Source: Hydractinia symbiolongicarpus
Taxonomy: Eukaryota; Cnidaria; Hydrozoa; Anthoathecata; Hydractiniidae
Reading direction: 5' to 3'
Length of the DNA: 64,000 nt
Assembly (NCBI RefSeq): GCF_029227915.1
Contig: NC_079878.1
Coordinates: forward strand, 24,949,501 to 25,013,500
Positions 1-11,832 of this stretch are shown here, piece after piece (the stretch's first letter is position 1; each line of letters opens with the position of its first letter). The position numbers and the translations under genes are program-made. The notes beneath the pieces are model-generated. The model searched no databases. It saw only the letters and a program-made list of their open reading frames with translations, and was not told the DNA's origin.

Positions 1-58
1 CTCTACCTTAAAAGAATTAATTTTCAACAATTCGCGAAAATTAAGTCCCTTAACAATT

Positions 59-165
59 AAAATGTCATCAAATCCTTTTATCGCGAAATTTGCGAAATTT
101 AATCCTCACAAAATATAAGGACTTGCCAACTTTGCAGAAACTAATTTCCTTAAGGTAGTTCATAA
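59..165. repeat. Copy of an inverted dispersed repeat (partner at about 2835-2915)
   Basis: The stretch with AATGTCATCAAAT, GCGAAATTT and AAGGACTTGCCAACTT matches the reverse complement of about 2835-2915 with scattered differences. The two copies bracket the VAMP gene in opposite orientation. GCGAAA-rich sequence of this kind recurs elsewhere (for example near 12545 and 14155). No coding potential is seen. Confidence 0.5.
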
Positions 166-183
166 TTGATCATTTTCTTGCAG

Positions 184-1695
184 GTCAGGCGAAAAGACAC
201 CAATAACTGGAGATAGGTATGTTGTATTGTCACAGTGCAATCAGTTTCTTTTCTATTTTATAATGTACATGTATGTCAAAAAAGTTAGTTACTTAATTAA
301 ATATTTACAATTTGGTGTAGGTTGCCAACATGGTATATAGTTTTTTTGCTGTCAATAGTTTATTATAATTTATAAAAGTTCTTTAGTTTGCATTTAATTT
401 CTTCCTTACTTTTATGCATTGTTGATTTAATATTGTTGGTTTGATTTCGTGAATGATGTTTTGGAATACTGTAGCCTGGTTTAACTACTGCCTCTGAGTT
501 TTTCTGAAGCTACCTTGTTTACTGTATTTAAATTATTTAAAATGCATAACCAAGATACCATAGTGTTAACATGACTGCTGAAAAACATTTAACACCTTTT
601 TCTGTCTCATTGATAAACATGTGAAAGATGTCTGCCTCGTTAACAGCACTCATCTAGCGAGTATCTGTTGGTACAAAGGACGAATTTTATTCTCTTGCAC
701 GAAATAGTTCATTCCAACAAAAATTCAGTTCAAACTCATTTTTGGTTAGTGAAAAATGTTCATGTTTTCTCCTTGTATAGGCTGGGCCAGACGCAAAAAC
801 AAGTCGATCAGGTAAACAATACTTTGTAAAAATGACCTGTAACACATTTCAGAAAAAACAGAACTTTTTGACCATAACAGATGTATTTTAAAACTTTTAG
901 GTTGTTGATATTATGCGACAAAATATGGACAAAGTATTAGAGAGAGATACAAAACTGTCTGAACTTGACAATCGTGCGGACGCCCTTCAAGCAGGTGCGT
1001 CACAATTTGAAACCTCTGCTGGAAGGTTAAAAAGAAAAATGTGGTGGCAAAATTGCAAGGTAAGCACTTTTTTTTTAAACATTGCTCTTAATTCTTCAGA
1101 TATTTTTTCTTTTAATTTTGATACAAATCAGTCACTAAAAAGCCTGAAAATTCAATTAGAAATGTTATAGGAACCTTTTTCAGCAGTATTATTTACATAG
1201 TTTCGCATAGTAAGTGTGTTTGTGTTTTTTAGATGTGGATCATTTTAATCGTAGTTATTCTTGTTATCATCGCAATTATCGTCAGTAAGTGCTCCTTAAT
1301 CTCGACATCAAACTTAAAAATATTATATTACCTTAAATATACTGGCATAATGACTCACAACACCCCATGTCGTATAGCTGATACTTCTAAACCTACCCCT
1401 TCTAGATTTATAGGCACGTGTTCTGTTGCGTTGTGTTAGGTGGACACTTCTAGTTAACCACCTTTATTCTTTTTAATCTACTGGCAACACTAGTTGGTTG
1501 GTCGTTTTTTGTTTTTTTTGAATCAAGCCTAATTTGATTCTAGTTTTTTTAAAAACGTGATTCTCTTAGTTTCTACGATCTTATGAACCACATGTTGATC
1601 GGGAAAAATAAGTTCTGTTTTCAAGAGATGTGCATACAATTTTAATGGCGTTATCTTTTTTTCTTATAGTTTGGGCTGTTGCTGATAATCAGTAG
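184..1695 (+). CDS. VAMP: Synaptobrevin/VAMP-type R-SNARE (5' exon outside or unrecognised)
   Basis: Exons read as 184-216, 781-811, 901-1059, 1233-1284 and 1670-1695, all with GT-AG borders and matching phases. The product is about 100 residues. A short polar N-terminus ([11 protein letters not shown]) is followed by the R-SNARE helix ([16 protein letters not shown], then [14 protein letters not shown]), with the zero-layer arginine in VLERD, the conserved SQFETSA, a basic/tryptophan juxtamembrane stretch ([10 protein letters not shown]) and one C-terminal transmembrane helix ([19 protein letters not shown]), ending AVADNQ and TAG. It is a tail-anchored vesicle protein that pairs with Qa/Qb/Qc SNAREs to drive membrane fusion. 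The first exon starts in the third base of a codon, so the initiator ATG is probably split, with AT in an upstream exon not identified here. SNARE-domain identity is very high. Assignment to the VAMP1/2/3 branch rather than VAMP4/8 is inferred from VVDIM and the WW region. Confidence 0.93.
248..382 (+). repeat. Direct repeat, copy 1 (copy 2 at 1872-2008)
   Basis: About 135 bp in the first VAMP intron, containing TTTGGTGTAGGTTGCCAACA and TTTTTTTGCTGTCAAT, recurs in the same orientation just 3' of the VAMP stop codon. Identity is high but not perfect. It could be a local duplication or two insertions of one dispersed element. Confidence 0.6.
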
Positions 1696-3365
1696 AAAGC
1701 TGCCTGTTGTTTTTCCGTGGTCAGACGTACCGTTTTGTATTATTAAATGATTCTTGCTCCCCTTTTTTGGCATGTGTAATTTTGTAGGATATTTATTCGG
1801 GTTCTTTTTTTGTTCCTCTTTCACTGTTACAGAAAGTTTCAAATTATTACCGTTTTCTCCACTTCATTCTGCTGTTATTTTATAGTAATGTACACATATG
1901 TCAAAAATGTTGTAAATTAATTTAAAAAATTCACAATTTGGTGTAGGTTGCCAACATGGTATAGAGTATTTTTTTGCTGTCAATCATTTACTGTAATTTA
2001 TAAACGTTTTTTTTGTTTGTTTGTATGAAATGCATGGTGCTGTAGCTTAATATATTATCTTTGAAGCACAAATTTCGAATTGAAGCGAATAATTTGCACA
2101 CAATAATGTGTGAAGCACTAAAAACATTCGCATGACAGTAGAATTCACCAATGTGCTGTTTAATAAAATACAACCATTGAATATCATTTGTAGTGTGCGT
2201 GTTTTTGTTGCTTAACACAAATCTCCATCCATTTTTCATTTACAACCAACCTACTCGAACTTACTTGCGTCTTTTTGACAGCAGAAAATAATTCTTAAAA
2301 GCTATGTTTTTGAAATAGTAGAATTGTAGTGGGTGCAAAATTTCTTACAATGTTATTGTACCCAAAAAACTTCTAACAAGCCCAAGTTAAACGCTTTTCT
2401 GCTTAAATAGCTAGCTTGCCCAAGTGTTTTGTCTAGTCATCCTAAAAGTGAGTTTTGAAGGTGTTGATTTTGACGAAGCATAATATTGTAAAATGTTTAT
2501 TATTGGGTGATGTAGCTATATCTTGACATAAATACTGGTTAATAAGAACAAGTTTTTTCTTCTTTATTATTAGTGGTTATTATAATGTTCGAGAATAGGT
2601 TAAGATCAATTACAAAGTAAAGAGGAATGATAAGGATGACTAAAGACGAATGAGTCTTAAAGCAATATAAGCATTTCTTGAGCCAATGATCAACTAAATA
2701 GTCTAAATTTTAAAAGTATAATTATATTACACAACTCTGCAGAAGCTCTATTACCTAAGAATTTAATTTTTGCGAGAGCTATTTTTCGCAAGAACTATTT
2801 ATTACGAGAAGCATTTATCAAGAGAACTGTTTTTCACGAGAACTAATTTTCGCGAAGTTGGGAAGTCCTTAGATTTGTTGGGAATTAAAATTCGCGAATT
2901 TGATGACATTTTTGCTTTTCACTTTATGCCTTGTTTCAAGGACTTTTTTATATCAGAGACATAAAATAAAAACTGCAGAAGTTGAAAGTCACATAATATA
3001 ATTTAATGTTCTAGATAAATCAGAAGAAAAAAAATAAATATAAATCATTTTTCAAAAAGAAAAAAGTATAATACTAAAATAAAAAATATCAGGTGATAAA
3101 GAATTCTGGAGTCTATGTTATTGTCCTTGTTTTGATTTGAGTTGGCGAGATTATTCTTCATATTAAAATGAGTTAATCTATCAAACGAGTTGTACTGCTC
3201 TTCTTTAAGCTCTTCTTATTAAAATGGTACTTTTAATCTGTTGTTTGCAGTGAACATGTCCACAAGAAACTGTACAAAACTGTGAAATAGAATTGAACAA
3301 AGCTCTTCTTGTTTTTTAAAATTTTGTAAAAACACTTGTTTTGATTTATTAAAGGAAATAATGTT
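1696..3365. other. Intergenic, VAMP to MKRN2OS
   Basis: AT-rich with no supported exon. It holds direct-repeat copy 2 and the inverted dispersed repeat near 2835-2915. A possible VAMP polyadenylation signal (AATAAA) lies near 2163. Confidence 0.6.
1872..2008 (+). repeat. Direct repeat, copy 2 (copy 1 at 248-382)
   Basis: Shares the TTTGGTGTAGGTTGCCAACA core and flanks with 248-382. It lies in the 3' flank of VAMP. Confidence 0.6.
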
Positions 3366-6300
3366 ATGGAATTAAAACAAATCCGATCATTTCAGCATTG
3401 CAAATGTGACAAAAATATATTCTGCATCAATCTTCCAAATGTATGTCCATTTTGCTTTGAAACCTTACTAACGTGCACCTTCATAATGCCACCATTTTGT
3501 GTTCCAAGTCCATTTCATTACCACATTTCGACTTTACTTAAGTTCAGTTACACCTATAGTGCAAAACCGATCACGGAATACAGTGTGGTTGTCAAACCAA
3601 CCAATGGCAACTTTTTAAGGTACGTGAAATTTTTTTTGATAGATTTTAATAAATCCTGTAATGCATCATTCTAATTGAACATGATTGCTTTTATTTTTTT
3701 GTTATATTATAATTTTTCTTGTATTTGAAATATTTTAATTTTTCCTATTGTTTTATTGCAGCAATTACATCACAGATGATGATCTTCACATTGGATTGAC
3801 AAATTCAAATGGTAAGATCTTCTACATTTAACAGATATGCTATTGAAGTTTTGTTTTCATTTGTGCCGCTTGCTCCAGTAGGAATGGTAACCGGTAAGCT
3901 TGTAACCGTGAATATTCTTCTGTTTAAGAGTTGTCATTAAACGGTGTAAGTGGTATGAGAATTAAGGCTCATTTCCATTTGTTTTTTTTTTTTGATCTCA
4001 CGAACGTTTTGAGTTAGCGCTTGCGGATTTAGACAAAATTTCTAATTTTTGCAAAGTTCAAACGCGCTAACAAGAAAACGTGGGCTTTTGCGCTAAAAGC
4101 GGAAAATGCAGTCGAATGGAAACGAGTCTTTTCCCATCTGCGTTTTCCCAAATGATAATATTATGAACTTCACTCATGAACCAATCTCGTGGCTTTTAAA
4201 TGGTCACATGCAACAACGCGCTGTCAGGACAATGACCAATAGTAAATTGTTATCCCTGCAAATCATTTTATTTTGTGCCATGTAGTATTCCTGCTGAGTT
4301 ATTTGTAATTTAAACCACCCCATTCCTTTTTTCTTCAAAGCTGTTTTTGTTGCATTTCTTAATTCTTAAAGAGAAAAAAAATCTTCGTGAAATTCTAGAG
4401 TCTAAATCTTCTCCGTCACTTTCCTTTGGTAAACATTTTTATATTTACATTTAGGTGAAATTTACAGTTTTTCTGAGCAAGGCGTAGTAATGGAAACCGA
4501 TGGCTGGGATTGTAGCTTGTGCGTTCCCATGTTAACTGCACATGATGAAGAGCTGATGCTGGAATGGGACAATCAATTATCAAAAACAACGAACGATCAT
4601 AATTGGTCCAAAGCAAGGTATGTAGCTATGCATGTAGAACTTGAGAAGTTGGTTCCAAAAAAATCTTGCTATCAAAAAAATAAACTGTTGGCTGTCAAGT
4701 GTAATTTTATTTCGACTTTGTTATGAATTTACGAGGCTTTGGGACCTCGCCTGCACCAGAAATATCAGCCGTTATATAAATTGACAACTGTTAGTTTTAA
4801 CAAGCACAAAATTGTTAAAATGTTTTAGTGCTAACGTTTGACTTTTCCCTTTAATAAACCAGCAAACCTCGTTTTCGCTTTAATTTTGCGGACAAGCCAA
4901 ACTGATTTGTTTTCTTGTCGTAGTAATCTAAATGATTAAAATTTAACTAACTCTTTGTCTTCTAATGATAACAGTTGTTAAGTATGACGTCAAGTTTACT
5001 CAACATAAAAAACGAGATGAATTTTGTGCTGGAACTTTTGTGAATAATTTTAAAATGTCTTTTGGTGCTTTATCTTTTTGCGATAAGAATGATAGAAGTA
5101 GCGGTAGAAAGCATTCTTTTTTGGCCTTCCAAGAGGTAAGAAACAACAAGCTGTGGACTCATTAACATTAGCTTGATCAACGCTGGAAGAAAGCCTGTAG
5201 CAATTCTTAATCTCAGACCTTGTCCTTCCTTTTGAGCATATGACTTGAACAAATCCGGGTGTAGATGCGCGCTCTTCTTTTGCGTTGCGCCTAGGGCTTC
5301 TCTATTATGGTACGATGCAGGAATCCACGGGCTACTATTTTGCTATGCGTGCTATTCCCTGCTTGCCGTACAGCCTAAACCTCTGCGTGTTGAATTCGTG
5401 AATTTCAACGTCCATTACAGCGCATGAAGCGTTCTTGTGATTTCGCGGATGAAAAATATACTTGCTATTTCGACTTTCTTTCTTGTATTGCTTTACTTTT
5501 TACTTGTTTTTCGTGTCGCATTTTTAATTCATATATTAAAAAAACGAAATGGACTCGTGGAATAAGGTTGCTCGGCCCATTCTACAACTGACCAGTAGGT
5601 GTTTTAGTTTGCGTCTGTGTTGAATGCTGGCGATAGTAGCCATAGAAAAAAGGTTTATACCGGCGTCAGTGAAACGTTTGCCGAGTCAAACTGTTTTTGG
5701 GCATTTTTGTACGTTTTTTACACTTGTGCAGACTTTTTTACTACAACTAAAAGCCCACGACTTTTTCGTGTGGGGAGTAACAAAACAAGTTATTACTCAT
5801 CTTCAGTGCCTGTTACAATGTTAAAAACAACAACCGCTTGCGATATATAAAGGCTAAGTCAACGAGATTATCATCCGGGAGTTGACGTCAGCAGCTCTCC
5901 CGCATGGGTATTTGTTTACACTCGGGACACAAGATGGCGACTGGCACGAAGCTGCTAACTATTATTTCTCATTTTTTACGACGAATATCTTGCGCACAAA
6001 TCAAAACAAGTATAAAAGAATTGGTTTTGAGTTAATTTTCGATTCCTTTTTATAAGTTAAGCTGTAAGTCTCTCTTTCTTAACAAGGTCAAATGTTGATT
6101 ACTTGTTGCTTGTTAACAAAATTCTTGGGGATTCCAACAAAGTGTTTCAAACGAAATCAAAATTTAGATTTAATCACCTTTTTGTACCATTATTTTTATA
6201 TGTTATATTATGGAGATATAAAAGAACTTATTTTATACCTCCATGGTTACATTTTGGAGACACCTGATTTTTTTGTGTTTTTGTATTTATTTCAGCCTGA

Positions 6301-7346
6301 GTTGTTGCTTAAAAATGGATTCGTTCGATCACAAAAAGGGTTGTATTTGTTGCTAAGTTTTTCTTAGTTCCAGCCTTACAATTCTCCTCCAACTTCTTGC
6401 TTATATATTCGTTTTTTTTAGAAAAAATGTTTTAAAAAGTAAATCGATTTAAAAGAATCGTGTCAAGTAAACAGTATAGAATTAACTTTCGTCTTCCGAT
6501 CACGCCCAATGCTATAAAGTCCAAAACCAATATTAAAAAGGTCTTATAAATGATCACATAGCAATGAAAAAAAGATTTTTTGGGGGGCGCTTTTAAAAAA
6601 ATGGTTGTAAACTCTGTTCCTTGTCAGATAGGGAATTTTTTAAACATATACTAAGCATATTCCCCACCTTGGTGAATCCTTCTAATGTGTGTTTTTTCTA
6701 TTGAATTTAGGCACAGAAAAAATAATTAATTCGTGGCCATAGTAATAAAACACAGGCAGTTTTTCGCCATGGTCAAACATGGTCAAAAGGGCCAAATCGG
6801 TAATACTGTGACCAGAGAAAGAGGTTTAAAATATCCAAGTGGCCCGTACGACGACATAATCCAAGATGGGACCCCGTTGAACTTAGGGAAAATGGCGTGC
6901 TGACGCCAGCAACAATTATTCTATTTCAAAAGTGTGGATTTTAAAAAATAACATTAGATATGAGATGCTAAGGTCACTGTGAACATTTAAGAAGTAAAGA
7001 ATGCGCGACTCTAACTCAGAAACAGCCTATGTAATCAGGTATGGCGGCGAATTTCGAAATTAGCTGTCTTGTTTCTTTATATTGGCCGTAAATTGTGATC
7101 CGCAGGCTCGTGGTTTTCATAGAGTAGGGAACAATTTTTTTATATTACAGGTACGATGAGTCAGCATATAATTGCTATGATTACGTCATCAGCTTTCTCT
7201 CCAGTGTACTGCAACAGTCTATTTCGAAAGAGACGTTTTGTCATGAACACTTACTACCAGTGACTGAACGAGCCGCAAAGTATATTACGTTGTACAGAGA
7301 CTTGCAGAAAAATAATGTTATTGTGAAAAATGCTACAGATAGCTGA
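3366..7346 (+). CDS. MKRN2OS: MKRN2 opposite-strand protein homologue (DUF4796 family)
   Basis: Four exons, 3366-3619, 3762-3811, 4455-4617 and 7151-7346, splice to exactly 663 nt, a 220-residue protein plus stop, close to the vertebrate length of about 220. Intron phases are 2, 1 and 2. Family hallmarks lie in order: FQHCKCDKNIFCINLP with a CPFC pair near the N-terminus, SPF, VVKPTNGNFLR, DLHIGLTNSNGEIYSFSEQG, the aromatic/acidic stretch before WDNQL, and the C-terminal YNCYDYVISFLSSVL followed by RAAKYITLYRDL. Vertebrate MKRN2OS has the matching segments (NHCEKYIYSF, DLHVGITNTNG, HHNCYSYALTFIN, LASKFITLYR). Molecular function is not established for the family. The conserved NCY/NCYDY segment resembles a papain-like fold core, which is only a suggestion. 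The start is the ATG that opens the frame directly before the conserved HC region. Intron 3 is 2.5 kb and intron 2 carries a small transposon. Confidence 0.88.
3965..4129. mobile_element. Small Harbinger-type inverted-repeat element in intron 2 of MKRN2OS
   Basis: The ends AGGCTCATTTCCATT and AATGGAAACGAGTCT are inverted repeats. The left flank is TTA and the right flank TTT, a degraded 3-bp duplication. The same family is present at 17822-17977. Confidence 0.55.
4974..5135 (+). other. Unexplained exon-like open frame in MKRN2OS intron 3
   Basis: An open stretch of about 54 codons (VVKYDVKFTQHKKRDEFC, then NNFKMSFGALSFCDKNDR and HSFLAFQE) has an acceptor-like AACAG before it and a good GAG|GTAAGA donor after it. 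Neither possible acceptor gives a frame compatible with exon 3 of MKRN2OS, while the direct 4617-to-7151 splice restores the conserved family sequence. It may be a non-productive alternative exon, part of another transcript, or chance. Confidence 0.2.
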
Positions 7347-8265
7347 TATGCTGATATTAAAAGGCATGATCAATATTTTTAAAAATTATTTAAAATCACC
7401 TCGTATAGTGTTGTCGGAGAAGAAATTTAAGAGATGTGTAACTCGAGAATATTTGTATTGACTAATGAAGTCATTGTGTCTCGTCAAGTGTAAATATAAA
7501 AAACGAAAGATGCATTATTTATCAAGGAATGAAACCTTTTTCAGTGGTTTTGTACGTTTACGACAATGGCTTGTACGTTTACGAAAAAACTCGATTACCC
7601 CCACCCCCACCTTCCCTCCCCCATCCCAAGAACGTGCTCCACCCTGAAAATTATTTTTAACAAATTAACAAAGTCCCTGGTGATAATTTATTTGTTATTC
7701 GAGTATTTATGGTATGCCGATTTTAGCAATTTCATCTCTTTGTGAAAGTAAAATCGTTATTGTAAGACGAAGAAAAATTTAAAATTCAAAAGAAAAATTT
7801 CCAAATGAAAACAACAACCCCCTGAAATGTTTTCAAAAAATTTATACATGATGTATTTTGTGTTCTCGTACTAATTAATATGCAAATGTCTCACAGAACT
7901 GATGGCTACCGAACAAAAGAATTTTTTTATTTATCTTATAGAAGGTTGCTTTAATTTGCAAATGTAAATAGAAAGTTCCGAAGTCTAGAATAAAAAAAAA
8001 CACTTTTTATTTGTAAGAATATGTTGGCTGAGATTACCCCATATAATCTGAACACCTTCAGAACGTCCTGATAATTAACCCCATTAATTTGTCAAGCGGT
8101 TTTCATTTCGCTCCATCTATATAAAGCCTTTTTTAACATGCCATGATAAGGAAACTTTGAGACGTGGCTAGACTGTCGACAGCCATGTTTCGATATAGCT
8201 TCACATTTTTTGTGTTATGCAACATGAGATTGTTTTATCTTCCTGTAATTTCTATTAAGGATATA

Positions 8266-8282
8266 CAACCTCGTCCCCAAGA
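8266..8282 (+). mobile_element. Solo end of the CCTCGTCCCC element family
   Basis: Only the left end (ACAACCTCGTCCCCAAG) is seen. No matching inverted end follows within about 300 bp. Confidence 0.4.
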
Positions 8283-9167
8283 CTTTTTGTCTCCTTTTGG
8301 TACTGCGCTCATTGTTAGAAATACAAACAGACAACAAGCAGCGTACTGCAATGTTTCCGCAGCATAGCAGTCCTGGTAGCATTTTACAGAAATTTTGAAT
8401 GCAATTTAAAGTTATGAAATTTCAATTTAAAGTTGTGAAAGTTGCATTTTTCATTCCACGAAACAGATTTGTTCTAAATTTATGTCTGTGTAATGCTTTC
8501 TACACAGAACTCTTTTTTAAAACTGAATTTTTTTTCGTTAAAAATAATATTAATCCAATTTCAATGCTTTGAAAAATAATCCTATCCCTCTGATATTCTG
8601 CCTTTCAAATATTTTTGCCTCACTAATAATTTCTCCTTGAAGCGCTAACCTCGTAATAAACGGTGCGCACGCTTTAAATGTCCGCCACTAATAAGCGCCC
8701 ATTTAAAAAGGCGATAATTATGAACCGCCTCGACGCTAATTAAGATCAATAGCATAGGTAAGGAACCAATGTGCAACCAATACAAATTCGTTTACACCGT
8801 AAAGTGTGAAACAAGTTTTTTACTCCGAATATAAAATTGTGATTATGTATGTAGCATGTGTGTCATTCTGTTTTGTGTTGTGTTTGTGTAAACGCTTTTA
8901 TTTTCCAAGGTTGTTTTGTCAAACGCGTTTACTATCTAAGTAAACTGTCCTTGGTTCCCTTTTATCTCGAATACAAAACGATTTTCATATCTGCATTGTT
9001 ATCAATTGGATGGAGATTTATATAATCTTGATGTTTCAGGCCAAATATGGATTTTATATGCTGCTTCTGTAGCCTGGTTTCTATTTAAGTTGAATATCTA
9101 CGATTTAACATTTTTTTAAATACATGTTTCTCTGTCTGTTAATCGCAAGCTGTTTTATGCTAGATTT

Positions 9168-9257
9168 CAACCTCGTTTGCAAGCATCTTTGTCTCTTTGT
9201 ATATGAAACGGACCTGTCAAACACCGTCGAGAGAAAAAAGCCCTGGGGACAAGGATA
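9168..9257. mobile_element. Inverted-repeat element (CCTCGTCCCC family) with 9-bp target duplication
   Basis: The left end is CAACCTCGTTTGCAAG and the right end GCCCTGGGGACAAGG. The flanks GCTAGATTT and GCTAGATAT form a 9-bp duplication with one mismatch. Confidence 0.7.
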
Positions 9258-10183
9258 GCTAGATATCTTCAACGAATTATATTTGTAGTCTTTTTGGGTA
9301 TTTTTGCAGTTCTGGAGAAGTTTATTTTTTAGAATTCCTAGCATTCTCTTCACCGAGGGCTTGTTAGTTTTTATATTTGGCCGAGTTTCTGTCTCGATAC
9401 AAAAAATTTACCAAGATCCTGGTAACCATCTTGTTTCCACGGTTTCTTTTTTCCTTTTTATTAATGTTAAAAAGTAAAAGAATAAAGTCTGGAAACGAGT
9501 TTGGTCTTTTGTGAAAGTAATTGTTTTTATTTTAACACCTTAAACACATTGGGTTAAAACAAATAATGCACTTGTTGACGTGGTATATTTTATATTTTCC
9601 ATCAAAACATAATGTCGAAAAAGGCGTTAAAAAAATAATGTAAAAATAAAATTAAAATAAAAATGATATGTAATAACAAACTGGTCCCCAGTGCTCTTTT
9701 TGGCAATCTCGGACGTCAATTTTTTTCGCCGAGGTTAATATCGTATTTATTTAACTAAAGAGGGGACTTTGAGGTAGGGCGAGTACTCGAGAGAGGCGCT
9801 CATTAAATATACAATATTTTTTACCATGCAACAAGGATAGGTCCAGGACTCAAAGTTGAATAATTTTTGCGTTAATTTCAGCACTAAAACCAAAAGTTAA
9901 CAGCTGTCACAAATTCCGTTTGACAAAACTTTACTTTTTTCTAAATTAGCCCCCATTTTAGTTTTTTATAGCACTAAAATTTTTTTCAAACCATCCCACC
10001 CCAGCACGTTTCGTGGAAACACAGTAATAATTTTTTTTCCACCACAATTATTTTAGTTTTTTAAGCGACCAGTGCTTCATCAAGAAATTCAAAAAACCCA
10101 AAAGCAAATGTTAATTCACTTAATTATTGTCAGGATATATTTTTTCAACAATTTGCTAGTAAATTTTTATTACTATGTTTTAC

Positions 10184-10264
10184 CAACCTCGTTCCAGGGC
10201 TTTATCTCTTTCAGATGGGTACCAAGTATAATAAAAGAGACGAAGAGCCCTGGAAGCGGGGTTG
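10184..10264. mobile_element. Inverted-repeat element (CCTCGTCCCC family)
   Basis: Left end CAACCTCGTTCCAGGGC, right end GCCCTGGAAGCGGGGTTG. Flanks share TTTTAC/CTTTAC. Confidence 0.65.
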
Positions 10265-10320
10265 AGCTTTACAATATTTTTTACAATACTAAATCAGATT
10301 GGACAAAAAATAAAAAAAGA

Positions 10321-10385
10321 TAATCTCGTCCTCAGGGCTCTTCTACGGCTTTGATTTTTTGACAGGACAGCTGGAGAGGAGGTTG
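10321..10385. mobile_element. Inverted-repeat element (CCTCGTCCCC family), degraded
   Basis: Left end AATCTCGTCCTCAGGGC, right end GCTGGAGAGGAGGTT. It lies about 55 bp after the previous copy. Confidence 0.55.
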
Positions 10386-10480
10386 AGACGAACAGGCATG
10401 GGCGCCAGCTTTGTGTTTTTGTCTGTTTTAGAGCTTACATATTTTTAGTCTTAAAATCGTGCGCTAGAACGCTAAGTGAT

Positions 10481-10562
10481 TAATCTCTTGCCCAGGGCCT
10501 CTTCCTTTTTTTCTCCGTCGGGGATTGGTTAAAAGAGGAAAAAGTTCCTGGGGACGAGGTTG
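10481..10562. mobile_element. Inverted-repeat element (CCTCGTCCCC family)
   Basis: Left end TAATCTCTTGCCCAGGGC, right end TTCCTGGGGACGAGGTTG, with complementary AGGCCTCTTCC / GGAAAAAGTTCC interior arms. Confidence 0.65.
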
Positions 10563-11756
10563 GCAATCATGTCAACCTTTCCATGTTGATTATAATTTCT
10601 TCTGTAGTTTTTCCTGCTTGAGCGTACAGAAACCATGTCCAGGTTGCAGACTCAAACAACAAAACGGCCCGTCTTTTTGTCCACAATTTATCGATTATGT
10701 CAAGAACAAAAGTCGAAATATTCTTAATTAAATCCATCTTGTTTTTATTTTAATCGTTCAATGGAAAGGGATGGTTGTAGTGAAACATTAGCTGTTTGCA
10801 AAAACTGAAGTGGAAAAGCTGTCATCTCCTGAGAAAGTATTCGTGACCTAAACTTAGTCTTTCGTACAGTTCCTTCACATCATTTTTACGTCTGTTTACT
10901 TGGAAGAGTTTGAGCTAAGGTAAACATGTTTTTTTAGGCGAGTAAGTAATTAATTGTCGAGTAATGTTTGTTTGTTTTGTAATTCGTGCCATGTTGTGCG
11001 TATGGAAAGTGTGGTTGATTTTTTTCTGATATAAATTGCATTACCTTGCTTTATATCAGTTTTTATTTATTTATTCGTTTTTATTTGTTTGTTTTTAGTT
11101 TTTCTTTTATCTACTTATTTAAAACTTCGCTTTTACAGTTTTAAAGATGTCTTTTTTTCAATTGAGTTTTTGATGAAATATCTTAGAGCGAGTTAACTTC
11201 GCAAAAAGGGGACGAAAATATTATTTTATACGCTATTGTCCTTTTTTTAGTCTTTCAAAATTAAAAACACCTAAAGCCTAGTTTCCCAAGTTATGCGAAT
11301 TTAAAAAATTTGTTCTAAAACCTTCAAGCTATACTTCTGTGTGGTGCATCATCACTCGTTCACTCATTACGCAGGTCATTCAAAACATGAACTTTAGCAA
11401 TTTCGTGCAGATTATTCCAGTTGACAAAAATATCTTGTTACTGAAATATGTTTATTCTAATTAGCTTAATTTTCTTGATCGTCCCGTTGGTAATTCCTTT
11501 AGGAGAAGATAATTACCACAGCTATTGAAGGGATAATATTTTCCTTATATTGACAATGAAAAAAATAACAGTTGTAATTATAAGCGAGAATGTGTAGGAG
11601 ACAAGTCGCATATGTTTTACGTGTGAGAAATCATTTGATTGTTTTTTCATTCACAAAAAGAAAAGAAAATCATTTTGAAAACTGTTGACAGGTTTGTGAA
11701 AAATTCTTTTTTGGCAATCTGCTTTAAGTTGAAATTTATTTGAAATGTTCAATGCA

Positions 11757-11832
11757 AGCTTGTCTTCAGGGCCTGTTAGTGTTTTTTAACCAAAACGTCG
11801 TCCAAATGGAAGTGGCCCTGGAGACGAGGTTG
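11757..11832. mobile_element. Inverted-repeat element (CCTCGTCCCC family)
   Basis: Left end degraded (GCTTGTCTTCAGGGCC), right end intact (GGCCCTGGAGACGAGGTT). Confidence 0.6.

Noticed and set aside
5929-6033. CAAGATGGCG start-like site and a 33-codon frame
   Set aside because: The frame is short with no good donor. The CAAGATGGCG context may be a YY1-type site, but that alone does not support a gene. It lies in MKRN2OS intron 3.
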